Positions 6,079 through 6,320 of a stretch of 6,320 bases of DNA are shown in pieces (positions within the stretch are counted from its first letter, which is position 1; each line of letters starts with the position of its first letter). Under the pieces are notes generated by a model. The model was not told the DNA's origin, searched no databases, and worked only from the letters and a program-made list of their open reading frames with translations. The position numbers and the translations under genes were made by a program. Origin of the DNA: Woeseia sp. (GTDB lineage Bacteria; Pseudomonadota; Gammaproteobacteria; Steroidobacterales; Woeseiaceae); contig JABIUH010000488.1 of assembly GCA_018701055.1 (NCBI GenBank), positions 1-6,320 on the forward strand, written 5' to 3'.

Positions 6079-6320
6079 ATGGACGTAGCGTATAACCCCG
6101 AGAATGTTGAGCGGAAAGCCCGCCAATATTGGGACGACAATCGTTGTTTCGAGGTCGATGAAGATCCCGACAAGGATCCGTTCTATTGCCTAACGATGTT
6201 CCCATACCCCAGTGGTCACCTGCATATGGGGCACGTGCGCGTCTTCACGCTTTCGGACGTCATCGCACGTTATCAGCGTATGCAGGGTAAACATGTATTG
6301 CAACCGATGGGTTGGGATGC
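6079..6320 (+). CDS. leuS: Leucyl-tRNA synthetase, N-terminal part (3' end outside window)
   Basis: The first 80 codons and two bases of the next codon are present. The protein begins MDVAYNPENVERKARQYWD and continues with FYCLTMFPYPSGHLHMGH, in which HMGH (49-52) is the class I HIGH signature, then RYQRMQGKHVLQPMGWDA. This is diagnostic of class I LeuRS, which charges tRNA-Leu in the cytoplasm. Residues 52-60 read HVRVFTLSD, whereas most bacterial LeuRS have HVRNYTIGD; a similar HVRVYTISD form is what I recall for mitochondrial LARS2. The ATG at 6079 is the first start after an in-frame TAA at 6070, and AAGGG lies three bases upstream, a little close. leuS near lnt is usual in Gammaproteobacteria. 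It has its own short leader 85 bases after sat. Confidence 0.95.
   Translation, partial: MDVAYNPENVERKARQYWDDNRCFEVDEDPDKDPFYCLTMFPYPSGHLHMGHVRVFTLSDVIARYQRMQGKHVLQPMGWD

Overview
The window looks like a piece of a gammaproteobacterial chromosome. The order ybeZ-ybeY-corC(ybeX)-lnt, followed on the same strand by leuS, is a conserved Gammaproteobacteria arrangement, and all five proteins fit family expectations. Base composition is moderate in the genes, with one strongly AT-rich intergenic gap. The genus cannot be resolved by eye. All seven or eight genes read on the + strand, coding density is high, and there are no RNA genes, insertion sequences or CRISPR arrays that I can see.

Region 1 (1-3333) is the housekeeping block. 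It holds the C-terminal end of the PhoH-like ATPase YbeZ, the rRNA-maturation endoribonuclease YbeY, the CBS-domain protein CorC/YbeX, and apolipoprotein N-acyltransferase Lnt. Together they link ribosome quality control and RNA maturation, ion homeostasis and lipoprotein maturation, as in many relatives. YbeY carries Cys in place of the conserved Arg equivalent to E. coli R59.

Region 2 (3334-5993) is a three-gene insertion between lnt and leuS: a TetR-family regulator, APS kinase (cysC) and a single-chain ATP sulfurylase (sat). Sat makes APS from sulfate and ATP, and CysC phosphorylates APS to PAPS, so the cassette is a minimal PAPS-forming module. In front of the regulator lies a gap of about 19% G+C. 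It contains a 26-bp near-perfect palindrome that fills the spacer and covers the -10 box of a plausible sigma70 promoter. This is the clearest regulatory signal in the window, and it suggests a self-repressing regulator that may also control sulfate activation.

Region 3 (5994-6320) is a short intergenic stretch with repeated ACCGGT elements and a possible Shine-Dalgarno-sequestering pairing, then the first 80 codons of leuS. The leuS signature region reads HVRVFT rather than the usual bacterial HVRNYT. I see no wholly new system here. The most promising leads are the TetR/palindrome/sulfate-activation cassette and the active-site substitution in YbeY.
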